Positions 10,605 to 22,659 of a stretch of 64,000 nucleotides of DNA are shown here, in pieces. A model generated the notes under the pieces. It had not been told where the DNA came from and searched no databases. It saw only the letters and a list, made by a program, of their open reading frames with translations. This DNA comes from Onchocerca lupi (Eukaryota; Nematoda; Chromadorea; Rhabditida; Onchocercidae): NCBI GenBank assembly GCA_028564675.1, contig JAOVVO010000059.1, positions 1-64,000 of the forward strand. The letters run 5' to 3'. Made by a program: the position numbers and the translations under genes. Within the stretch, counting starts at the first letter, position 1, and the number at the start of each line of letters is the position of its first letter.

Positions 10605-13600
10605 TTAATTCTTGCTTACTGTTGCGGTTAAAAGGATCTCCGACACCTAAAACATACAAAATGAAATAAAACTCAGCATTTCGAACCAAATTTCATATCA
10701 AGTGGTAATCAATATCGATCGCCAATTTCCAATAGTTTTGTAGATTAAGCATAAAATTTTATTTGAACTTTCAATATTTGCTATTAATATGAATTTCAAA
10801 GTATTACGAAAAACAAAAATCATGTACAAAAGTATTAATTCAATATATATATATAAAAGTAATATATGAAAAACTGTAAAAAACATATATAAAAAGCAAA
10901 AACATATCTGTTTAAAAGCTTTGAAAAGCAACCAATCAAAAAAGCATTAAACGAAATATTATTTAAAAACTATTCGAAAAATTATTGAAATAATTACCGG
11001 GCAGCTGAAATCTTCAATACAAGACAGATAAACTTTTCTTAGCTGTAATTTTGTACATGACTTCTAGTTTTGTCACAACAATTTAAGAAATCACAGCTAT
11101 ATAAACGATATCATAAAAACAAAATTAGACAGGTACGAAAAAAGGAAAACATAATCTGTAATTATCCATCGTCAACTTTTGCTACTAACAGAGACAACTA
11201 GCAAAAATGCATCTGCAAGAAAATCATTTTCTGAATTCCTTATCAATGTAAAATTAAAATTGAAATTCTTGAAAATATTAAAAAAGTAATGAGGAATGAA
11301 AATTACTCATTTAAATTATAAGCCATCACTTCTCATAACAAGACGCACAATAGTAATTACTTACTCTCCGTTTTAAAGGCAAACATTTAGAATGGAAATT
11401 TTTATGGCAACGATTACATCGAACGCAATCATTTGCGTTAAGCTCCAAGCCTGGCTCACAGGCACACAGTACCTAAAAATATGAAAATCAATGATTCTTA
11501 AAATTTCATTTTTTATATCTAATTTTACCTTTTTTTTAAAAAAAAATTGTTTTGTTGAACAAAAAAATTGTATAAGTCACTTTTTATTCTGACCGCTCAA
11601 CACTAATTCGAATTTTTACTGGACTTTAAAACTAAAGCTATTGATTAAAATCTTTAGAACATTATAGGAAGAATTGGCATAACTGTTCTAAAAAGAAACC
11701 CATATTAAATCAAACAGCTAGCAGAGTATATTTTTGAGATATAAAAGATTTTCCAATACTAAATTCTAGCGAGAAAAAAAAATTTTTTTTCGTATCAATT
11801 GATTTTGATTAATAACACCATCAGAAAAACATAAATATACTTGACATAAATATACTTTTACTGGACTTTAAAACTAAAGCTATTGATTAAAATCTTTAGA
11901 ACATTATAGGAAGAATTGGCATAACTGTTCTAAAAAGAAACCCATATTAAATCAAACAGCTAGCAGAGTATATTTTTGAGATATAAAAGATTTTCCAATA
12001 CTAAATTCTAGCGAGAAAAAAAAATTTTTTTTCGTATCAATTGATTTTGATTAATAACACCATCAGAAAAACATAATTACTAACCCTTATAAAACCGCTG
12101 TCTTGCGATTGTTGTTGCTCTTGCTGCTGTAATGAAGGATTCTGCGGTGCCACAAATTCTCCTGCCGATTCTGTTTGTTGAAAATGAAGCTGTGGATTGA
12201 CTGCATCACCAATAAGTGAATCCTGTACAACAACGTTATGCGATGAAGCAGAATATTCAGAATAATTGGAGCATGGGGTGGCGGCTCGAAAGGGAGAACT
12301 TTCGTCACGGAACCTACTTGCCGTAGCAGAATCTTCTTCAACTATGCAAGAAGTGTGCTGTGATTTGGTAACTACTGATGTTGCAGAATATTGCTGTTGC
12401 TCTTTATGATTATTCAATGAGCTTGATTTGTTATATGGAGGTACTTGACAAGAATGTCTCGGAACAGTAAACTGCTTCGATGATGCACTTGCAACTGATC
12501 CACGTGACTCAGAATGTACACTAGAGTGAAGTGAACTTTTGTTACTTCGTGAAGACCTTGAACCAGAACTTGCAGAAGAATGGCGTGAAGTCCAACTTGC
12601 TGCACGATCTTCAGAAGTCAATTGCTGAGATGGAATCCGCGGCATCCTAAAATCTTGAGATGAGGTTGGAACATGAGAATGAGCTGACACTGCTATTTTC
12701 GGATTCTGAAAAGGCACTTCTTCTTCAATTACGCAAGATTCCGCAGGTGTCATCACAGAAATACCACGATTGTCAGATATCGTATAAGGTTCTGAATGAG
12801 ATTCATAGTTTTGAGCATCGAAAGATTGTTGAGAAATAATGGGGTGCTGTTGCAAAGTAAGATGAGCATTTGCCATCGGATGATGTGGTGGTAGTCGAAA
12901 TGGAACAGTTTCCTGAGATGAAATTGAATGTTGTGATGGACTGAGTGGAGCTGCACGACTACGATATGGCAAATCTTGCAATGTGAAATCAGTCCGTATT
13001 TCTGGTGGTGGTAGTGCAATCGATGGCTGATCATATATTCGCAGTTCTTGTGATGCACCAGAATGACAAGATGAAATTCGTAATTGCGAAGAATACGAGC
13101 GCTGAGACGAACATCGTTTTACGACTTTACCAGGAACACGAAATTGAGTTATTTCTTGAGAAGCTGGACGTGGAATGGGTGTTTGTAAAGCACTATTTCT
13201 TTCTTGAAGAAGATTATGCGTCAATTCAGCTAATGATCTGAAATAAGATAAATAAAGTAAAAAGAAGAAAAATTCACTATAAATCCAAAGTGACTAAGAA
13301 AGATGGAAATTAAAAAGCTTCAAAAATAAAATTATTTCTGTTGTGAAGATAAAGAAAAATGTATCAACATAGAACTACTATCAATTTGAAAAAGAATGAA
13401 ATTAAGAAATTGTTTACGGAGCAATTGTCTTCAAACCATCCTCTAATTTCAGTTTCTCCAGCAACATTTCAGAATAAAACCACCGAACACTTTTGAGAAC
13501 CACTTTAGCAGCTTGACCAGGAGTATTTGCACCTTAAAAAAGAAAAAAGAATTGCGAAATTCATAATCATTCCTAAAAATACAATTCAACAAATATAAGA

Positions 13601-16600
13601 TAATAACCAATTCGTCGATTCAATATTCCCCTTCCATTGTTTGACCAAGGTGGACAGAAAGGTATCTCTGGCGGCCAACAATCTGGTTGAGTGCCATCAT
13701 ACGGATCAGCCCATGGGAAATTAACATGCATCATCATATCATCCAACAAATCTTAAAATGATAAGAAATATAAAAATAACTACTAATAGTCTATAATTAT
13801 TCAGTACATGATAAAGTCAGTGTATGAAAATTCATACATTTAAAGTTTATCATCCGCTATGAATTATTATGCAATAATGCATCAAAACTGTGTCTCTTTT
13901 TAGTTATGTTTTCCAATGAGACATGAATAAAATGTAAATTAAACGCCAATGAAATGGATAACTGAAAGTAATAATGTTTGCAGTCAACTACTTTATTTCA
14001 AAATATAAGTTGAAAAATACATCAGGACTGTTAACAATCGTGTGAACAAAGAACCGACTGCATAATGCGCCAAAAGAAAAGAATGCCTATTTATTTATAA
14101 AACTTATCAGTCAAAATAAATCACTAATATATAACTCCCTCCCTAAAATTTTACTATTCATACTAAGACACTGAAACTATTCAAGATTAATAGAGCTAAA
14201 AATTTTAATATTAATTTAATTGAGCAGCCTACCTAATGCCTGTTCTTCAGTCATTCGATCGACAATGATATCTTCGTAAAGTTGAAGCAAAGGCAATGTT
14301 ATGGTTTGCTGAAAAGCACTGTTGGAATGAAATTGATACAACCAGATTTAACAATATTATTTTTTGGTATAATGAAAAAAATGAAAAATGAGTATAAAAA
14401 TACCATAAATATAGCATAAGTAAAACTGGAAACTAAATAAAATACTAACATTATCAAAACCATTGCACATAGCCGGAGGCAGACACTGAGGTATATTTGA
14501 GCTTAAGAAAGCCGAGATCAAAGTTTTGTCACCAGATAAGCTCAGTTTATTTCGTTCATCAGCAAAAACTACTAAAGTTCTGCATGTCGAATGATTCTGG
14601 ATTTTGAACACTGATTCAAAAATCGTCCGCACATCTGCACCCATTTGATCATATCGAATCCGCAAAACTAGAATTAACAATATTACAAATTTTGAATAAT
14701 AATTATAAACTTTGAATCTTAACAAATGGAAGTGCAAGATACTAAAATATTTTTAGTTATATATATAACAATTTCGGGCAGAATATTTGTATACAATACT
14801 ATAATAATTTAGCTAACCCGAATTGCGAAAAAGTGACAGCTGATCCTCCAAAATTCTTTCACTAGAAAGAGGTATTGATGCAGAAGTTGAAATTGCCGTG
14901 ACATCGTTTCCAGATATTGCCGGATTTAAATACTGTTCACCGACTTCATTGTCTGGCAATGAATGTGACATCCCGGAAGAGAGACCTACAGATGAAGCTA
15001 GTTCTTGGACTTCACTTGACTGTGTTTTCACTGTTTCCATGTTTTGCATTTTTGATGCCATAACAGCTGAAGCGAAAGTTATATATATATATATATTTTT
15101 TCCTTTTTTTTGTAGGAGAAATAAAAAATTCACTCCCATCTTCAAAAATAATAGATGGATTTACATTATATAAAGTCAAGCAATTAATCGAAAGAGAGAA
15201 AGAGCCGAATTTCTGCTTCCTGAATAAACAGCATATGCATGCTGGTAATCCTTATTTGTCATTCATGAATTAAATATTGTGATTCCTGAGAGAAACAAAC
15301 GAACCAGAAGTCTCCGTTTGAAGCAAATTGACATTTATGCCAATAGAGCACCGTTGCACCATTCTTGCATCTGTACTTATATCTTCGTCCATATTCCGTG
15401 AATCTTCAACATAATCTGCAACACCAATTATGCTAGTGAGCGATATCAAAGGAAAATGTTTTTGCAAACTCAAACAGAAAATTAATGAAATGATGAATCA
15501 AAAACAATATCACCAGAGAAGAATAATGCATGAAATTCTGGCACATAAAATTATGAACTTCAAGAAGTTATCTAATTACTAAATATCGTTAATAAGCGAA
15601 CATGCAGATGAAAAATATAAAATATAAAAATTTTTTTACTTGGTCCAGAAAGTCCAAAGTGATATTCCATGAAACTTATATAATGTTTGAAAGCATACTT
15701 CAGAATATCCCTTTCAAGATCCACAATCGAATGCTTTTCAATCTCTGGAAAATTAAATGATCGATTAAGAACATAAACATTAACAACGAGAGATATTACA
15801 AAAATAATAAATATTATCCGTACATTATAAGAAACAAATGTTGCAAACTGCAGCTCACATTTTATTTTTTCAGATGATCGAAAAGAAATTTAAATTACCT
15901 TCTCGTTGTTCAAGAGTACTCAGGCTCAAGAGATCGTTATTCGGATCATAAAACGGGACAGACGGCGGCCAATAATCTGGATTATGCGACATGCCAAACC
16001 ATGGCTTCCAAGGATAATGCATTGCTTCTAAGAATCTGTTGAGCATTGCACGTACATCAGAAGTATTGGCAATATTAATTTCTAGATTTGGTAAGCATCT
16101 AACCAACGGAATTGAAACAAGCTGAAAAACTACAGCTAGTCTCATAACGTTGTGAGATAACGGAAATTTTTTTTTTATTATTTAGAAAAGTACTGAACAA
16201 CAGAGCTACAATAATAAACGAAAATCAGTTTTAGCAATTGAAAATGCTAACTTTAGCATAAAATATTAGTGAGTCTGTAACGAGAAAGTAGCATCTAACA
16301 AGCTTAAGTAATTCTATTTCATCCAAATTTTCTAAAAATTATTAAAACAAATCAAAATATAACCTCATCATCATCGACGCCTTCTTCATCAGCCTCTTCT
16401 CGCTCTCTCCATTTGTTTTTCAAATTTCTAATAACGGATGAGTGCAAACAAGCATCGACGATGTATTTACTACCATGCAACTTCAAATCACCGTCTCGAC
16501 TCACATGTATTGTAGCAATTTTATTGTCACTTAACGCATTATACTGAGCAATATATAATTCTATTTTCTTCAGCTTCTCTGTTGCATCTTCTTCAGTGTA

Positions 16601-19600
16601 TTTTTTTTCTGAAATTCCTTTCTTCATCCCTTTCAAATTTCAAAAAACTGCTAATCCCTGTCGTAGAAATCTATTACATCCCAAAATTAAAGATAAAAAA
16701 GATCTGCAGGTTATTCATGGGCAGAATCAATAATCATATTTACATGAATTTCACAGCTCAATCACAATAGTTCGCAACCAGTTGAAGTGCGCTACTCGGT
16801 AAAGTGAGAACGTCAGACAGATGATATAAATGTGGAGAAGCAATCCCAGAACAAGATAACAAAATCATTCGAAAACGGATAGAATTAGAAATTCCACATT
16901 AAAATACAAACTTTTTTCTGCGCATGGTAAAACGCCAGCTGGAGACACAAATGTAATATAATCTTGACCTGGTTTTGGATCTTCTGACCGTTTCCGCTTT
17001 TTCCCTGCAAAATGAAGAAGCAAAGTGCATTTAAAAAAATATTATAATATAAAATATTATAATGGTATTGGCAAAAATAATATATTTAAAGGAACGAAAC
17101 TGATTAAAGTATATTAATTTTGCCAATATCATTTTTGCCAAAGACCACAGTTGAACTATTACTTAAGTCCAGTCCAAAGTTTAAGTGGTTACGAAAATTG
17201 TGTAATTCCGAAAATTCTGTAATTTTTTATGTAATAATGGGTAACCGTTCACCTAAATAGTTCTTTCTGAATTGCAGTCCAAAAAGTTTATGGACATAAA
17301 TGTGTTTCATAAGAATCTGTGCTTGATAATGAAAAATAGCAAACATGAATCACATTTTCGAAGATGAACTTACTTGAATGTCCAGCTCTCTTTTCAGCAT
17401 CTGATAGACCTTCCACAGAAGCAGAAAGAATACTGGATGCAGGACTAGAACGAGATGGTGTCAAGATCGATGGCCGACTGAAATTATATAAATGATAAAT
17501 AATTGAATGAAATAAAAGGAAACGATAGACAAAAAGCGTGAAAAAGGATAATAAAACCAATAATATGTTCTGAAAACTTCATTAGTTCATATAAATCATA
17601 ATTTTTTATAAAATTAATTGTGAAAAAACCGTAATTTTCTTGATTTTTTTTAAAATGATCTTTGTCTCACTTATTACCGAGATAAGAACAAATTCCCTTC
17701 AGCCTACAATCAAATCATAACGAACTGAAAAATAATATGCCTAGCTTTTCAAACTCTATGATTTGCAAAATCAAACCAACTTCAATTGGTCGGGAAAAGT
17801 TCGTTCAAGTGGCCCATTTGCTCTGGCAATTGCGCGCTCTACCTCTTGCACTTCATATATCATCTTGGAGTTATCAGAATCCATAGGAGTATGTGCTTGC
17901 CTGATGATATTTTGCCGAACATCAAACTTCCGTTCTTCTATAACTGCTGCTTCTGAAATACAACTAACATTCACAAACAATCGGTATAGTCCGAAAATTT
18001 GGTTGATGATAGCAGATCAAAAATTCGAGCAAACTGGCAAGAAGAATTGCACAGCTCTACAAAAAATAAAGAAAATCCATATGAACAACAATACCAAGAT
18101 TAGCCAATATAGTGCAGCATTATAAATTAACTTAAATAAAAAGAAAAGAAAAAATGTCAATGTCAACGAAATAACATCATCAATAAACGGTAGATGAAGA
18201 GAAGATAGAACGTCCAGGAGTTCATTTTTCAAGTTTATTATTTGTCTCGAAAAATAGCGAACTTGAAAAATGAACTCCTCGGTGTTCTATCTTCTCTCCA
18301 TCTACCAAATATTGTAGCACTTGAAACACTGCACAAATATAGATATCTATGTTTCGAATTATCGAAAAAAGCATAAAACAAATAATAAAATGACACCTGA
18401 AGTAATAGTGGATGTAAGTGCCGATGACTCACTTGAATTCCTCGGAAATGTATTGTTCACAACGTTACTTGAAATATTACAGGCCTGGTTGAAATTTGCA
18501 ACTTTTCCAGCATTTTGCATGAAATTATACAACGATTCTTCTTCAAAATCGTCTAATTCGAAATCATTACCCACAATCTCTTCACCTTCACTAACTGCTA
18601 CATCTTCCAAACCACTTGTTGATGCACCATAATCATGCCGCCTGCAATATTCTACCAATGTCAGTAATTCACTTGAAAAAATTGCCCTTAATAGAGGTAC
18701 ATCTTTTTTTTATCATGTTTTAATCTCATATTGAGAAAAGCATATTACGACTAACAATATGAAATACTATCAAAATTAACAAATTTCAAAATCCTAAAGC
18801 ACAAACTTACGCAGCATTAGCACAGGCTCCTCCTTGCCCAATCCATATTCTTTTTGGTCGTGTAACTTCCGCCATGTCAAAATCAGCAGTCTCCACTTTT
18901 TTCCTAAAATTCAACTTCATAAAAAAGAAATTTCAGTTTCTAGTTTCTATATAAACAGAGTTAACATGTTCAAAATCTTTATTATATTCAAAATAATTTC
19001 GTGCAAAAGAACATATAAGGAATTGAGAAATAAGAAGCATACTCATCACTGTCGAAATTCTTTTTGCCGCCTATACGTTGTTTAAGTTGCATCTGTCTTC
19101 TGATATATCTTGCACGTAAAGCACCAAAAAGTACTTTCACTTTATCCCACTCCGGAAACGCAGATAGTATAGAGCCAGGCCCATATACAGGAAAACCAGC
19201 TGCTGTCGCTTCCGAAATGGCTGCTTTTCGTCCCTTAACAATGTGAATATTTTACAGGAAGCAAGAAGACACAGCTCAGAACCATTATAAAACTTACACA
19301 AATCAACTAAAATGAAAAATTGACATTGGAAAATTCTAGACTTCATAATATTCTCAGCTTCAAATATACACATTCGTCATATATCAAATTGACAAATATA
19401 TGCAATGAAATCAGTTCTTTTTTATTCAGCTAATGCAGCATGTTGCAAACAAATTTGTAAGATGCTAATTTGAAATAAATATATAACACAAAAATTTTCC
19501 AATTAACTTAAAGGAACGGCATACTTTTTTCCAAGCTTCTTTTGGATTCATTCCTAGAATTATATCTTTTCGACAACGTCGTTCAATTTCTTTTGCTCTA

Positions 19601-22600
19601 GCTTCCACTAGCCTTATTGGTTTACAACGTTCATGATGTACTGGATACAACTGACTAACAACAACGCCATCTACCATTTTGATACGTGCTATTTCACCTA
19701 GAATTTAAAATGACGAGAGGTTTTTTATAGGAAATAGATTTTAAAAATGACAACAAATGGATTACCATTTTTGTAAGTTTGATGTAAGGTGTCGCAACGT
19801 GAACATCTAAAATGTATTGTTCGCCCTGACTTTGAATGAGATGCATGCCTGTAGAGCCGAACCTCATCCGGATTAAGAGGTACTGTGAGTGAAGTTTGCT
19901 TGAAGCGGCGTGAAAAAGACAGGTAATACGGAGAATTTGGCGGAGCTCTAAAGTACTCAACTTTAATTTGAAACATCATTAATGTATAACTAATCTGTAA
20001 TTAGTTAAATTTTCAAATATAATCTGGAAAACAGCAAATACAAGGTGATGGAAAACTTTTTCATATATCAAGAAAAGATAATTATTCTAATAAATTCTAT
20101 TGTATCAATATTTAGATTGATTTTAACATTTATTTCATTTTTTTGTTCTCATCTAACTCACAGATTATTTTGAAGTAACACAGAAAATATCTTTCCAGAT
20201 GTTGAAATATTTGCAAAATTCTTATACAATTTTGTGAGCTAGATGAAAGTAAAATGTATCATGGTACTTTTTTCATGATACCGTACCATTCCTTTGTAAT
20301 AGTAAACAAGCGAGACTTACACAATTGGAGCATTGATACCAGGAATTACAGGATTGATATTGTTCGCTTGATATTTGATTCTGTTGTTTTCTCGCAATGA
20401 TTGATTAGTATCTGCACCGTCACTACCATTAACCTCAGAACCATATCTCGATTCAGTTCCCTTTTCTGCATATTGTGCGTCCTGTACATAAAATTGAAAA
20501 TAAGCTCACTGATATAGACGATTTAAATTATTCTTTTTGGAAAAAATTTTCAGTGAAAGTGAGCTTACATTTTTTTCTTACTATTCATTTGTTGAATTAA
20601 AAAGAGATATTAAGCAGTATGCATCATGAATAGATATAATATATGTAATAATATACAGCACTGAAAGGTTAGATGGCTCTGATTACATGTAGAAATTCAT
20701 GTCTCTAATCAGGATCCAAAAACAGAAAGTTTATTTTTTATCTGCATTTTTATAATTTTTGTTTCATTTGTTTGCAATATTCTAATTGTTTAGATATTAA
20801 AACTTCGTCTCCTCGCCTATATCCGAATGTAACTTTCTAAAATGATCACGAAAGTTTTCCTAAGTTTTCAACTTTAAAGTTCAAGGAAAATTGAAACCTT
20901 GTGACAAAAATATTTCTTTTTGAAATAGAATAAGAAAAATTTTTAACTTAATCAAGGCATTAAAGAAAGAATTATGACGTAACACATTGGTTTTTCTATA
21001 AATTTTAAAAAATCTGCACTTTTACAATTGACAAACAGATACGCACAAAATTTTGGGAGATGGGTATGAGTCTTAAGCCTGAATCTATAACAAATAACAA
21101 CAGAAGAATCCCTGATTTTATGGATTAAAATCGGTTAATCCTTTTCAGAGCATTTTACCAAGATAAAAATCACAGATGATTTCGCTTCTCAACAAACTTG
21201 ATTAAATTTATTCTTACAGTTGTTTAAAAAAAGAAAAAAAAAAAGCACAAATACACAGATGTTTTTGAGAAATATAGATAAGATTTATAAGAAAAAGTAA
21301 CATTTCGAACGAAATTCAAATGAAAGCTAGTTTACCAATTCATCCAGCATTCGGCTCTTCACTCTTACTGTCGTAGTAGATACTTGACTGCCTGTTATTT
21401 TTGTTATTAATTCAGCACCTTCACGTGAGTTAATTTCCGAACTCTTATATTTACGTAAAACATCTCTTACTCGTGGATTTAGCCAATCTACATTACACGG
21501 TGGACCTGGAATATTCATTATAATATTCTGGAAGAAATGCAATCTCGTTTAAGCAATCCAATTTTTGATAATTGAAGTATTGAAATCAACATTATATAAA
21601 GTAAAATCGATAAATGATTTCATTTTCTATAATACTTACGATATGTACGAAATGTAGGTGGCGTCCATACAACAGCAGCGCTTTGACGGTCCTGCAAGCC
21701 ATTGTTATCTTGCCTTTCCTCAACATCCTCCCTTATCGGACCTGGTTCTTGCACTACTCGATTGGCACCCAATCTCAAAGTACTTTCGCCATTTTGGTTA
21801 GCGCTTTCTTTCGTACTGCAGTTTAAGACATCATAGCCTCTTGTATTTCTCGGAGAATGCCCTACATATCGATTACTGACGGAATAATCTACTTGACTTG
21901 CCTCACTAATAGATGCATTATCTTCTCCAAAACTCTGGACCGATAAAGCTGAAAAATACAATAGTCAGAAGCACAGTACACTGCATTTCTCCCAGTCAGT
22001 TAACAATACTGAAAAATGAATGCTGACAATCTACAACTATTTCCTTGAATTCCTCATTTCAGTCGTAAATTTCCAAATATGTTTAATACAGAATTAAAAG
22101 AAACAGTTGGTGGATTAAATTTTGTAAGCGTATTAATTATCTAAGCGAACTTTCAACCAACTTTCTAATTTCAATTCGACTTAAAATCTGAGTACAAAAA
22201 CGAGACTGCTAAATATACGGAATAGTAACAAATCCAAAAAACCTCAAATATGCAAAAAATTCCAAATAAATTGATTAAGTGCTGTGGATTAGTTCAAGGG
22301 AAGAAGCTTGTTAATTATGAAATTTTTCCATACTTAAGATGTGTCCACCAAAGTGGTTGTTAACTAGCAAAAGATATTTGAAATGAGAAGACAGGAAAAC
22401 CGTTTTCTGAACAAGTTTGTTCATCGTATTCCATTGGTTCAGTTTTAACTGTTCGCAATCGTGCATATGTCTTGACGGATTGTTGAGAATAATCGCGACT
22501 ATACAAGCCATTAACACTACCCTGATCGCTATTAATAGAACCGTTATCCGCACCAGAAGAGTTATTTTTTGAAAGATGGATTTCCTCCAGAAACTGCTGA

Positions 22601-22659
22601 TCCTCATTTTCGTACTGAGAATCGACGATTAATGCACCGTGTTCCGGAGTAAACGCCAT
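10605..22659 (-). CDS. Large nuclear protein with two NRF-1/EWG-like DNA-binding regions, FLYWCH-like finger and PHD-like finger
   Basis: Twenty-five exons, all joining in phase: 22659-22401, 21948-21640, 21505-21336, 20481-20321, 19947-19766, 19697-19525, 19233-19043, 18903-18811, 18641-18397, 17952-17781, 17477-17374, 17004-16912, 16608-16364, 16121-15899, 15744-15640, 15415-15305, 15066-14818, 14667-14450, 14308-14233, 13751-13608, 13532-13418, 13237-12085, 11472-11365, 11042-10998, 10646-10605; 1,661 residues. Residues ~300-418: Cys/His finger (FRCSRCD...VHHERC), like FLYWCH/WRKY-GCM1 folds. Residues ~687-908 and ~1029-1212: two copies of an NRF-1-like region, each with a LPL/IPL strand, a helix, then PW...PDYWPPSVPF or PW...PDCWPPEIPF; the first is preceded by KKRKR, as in NRF-1. 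Residues ~1213-1597: Ser/Gln-rich, activation-domain-like. The C-terminus has C.C...C..C....H..C of a PHD finger whose last cysteine pair is irregular. An acceptor at about 22681 precedes the ATG. Expected role: DNA-binding chromatin or transcription factor (inference). It could be two genes, but phase argues for one. Confidence 0.8.
11614..12076. repeat. Apparently identical 221 bp direct duplication, period 242 bp
   Basis: Bases 11614-11834 and 11856-12076 appear identical when read side by side, separated by 21 unrelated bases. Both copies lie in the intron after the Ser/Gln-rich exon. The right copy ends nine bases short of the exon end at 12085, so it includes most of the donor-side intron sequence. 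The lack of visible divergence in AT-rich intron DNA suggests a very recent duplication, or an assembly artefact. Confidence 0.93.
18189..18306. repeat. Perfect-like inverted repeat, 47 bp arms and 24 bp loop, in intron
   Basis: Left arm 18189-18235 begins ggtagatgaagagaagatag; right arm 18260-18306 is its reverse complement with about four mismatches and ends ctctccatctacc. It sits in the intron between exons 9 and 10 of the large nuclear-protein gene and would fold into a long hairpin in the pre-mRNA. It could be a fold-back MITE or a recent inverted duplication. Confidence 0.9.

Noticed and set aside
12037..12341. Second open frames inside the Ser/Gln-rich exon (12087-12341, 12414-12605, 12753-13058)
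   Set aside because: Shadows of the real frame; the phase chain with neighbouring exons supports only one frame.
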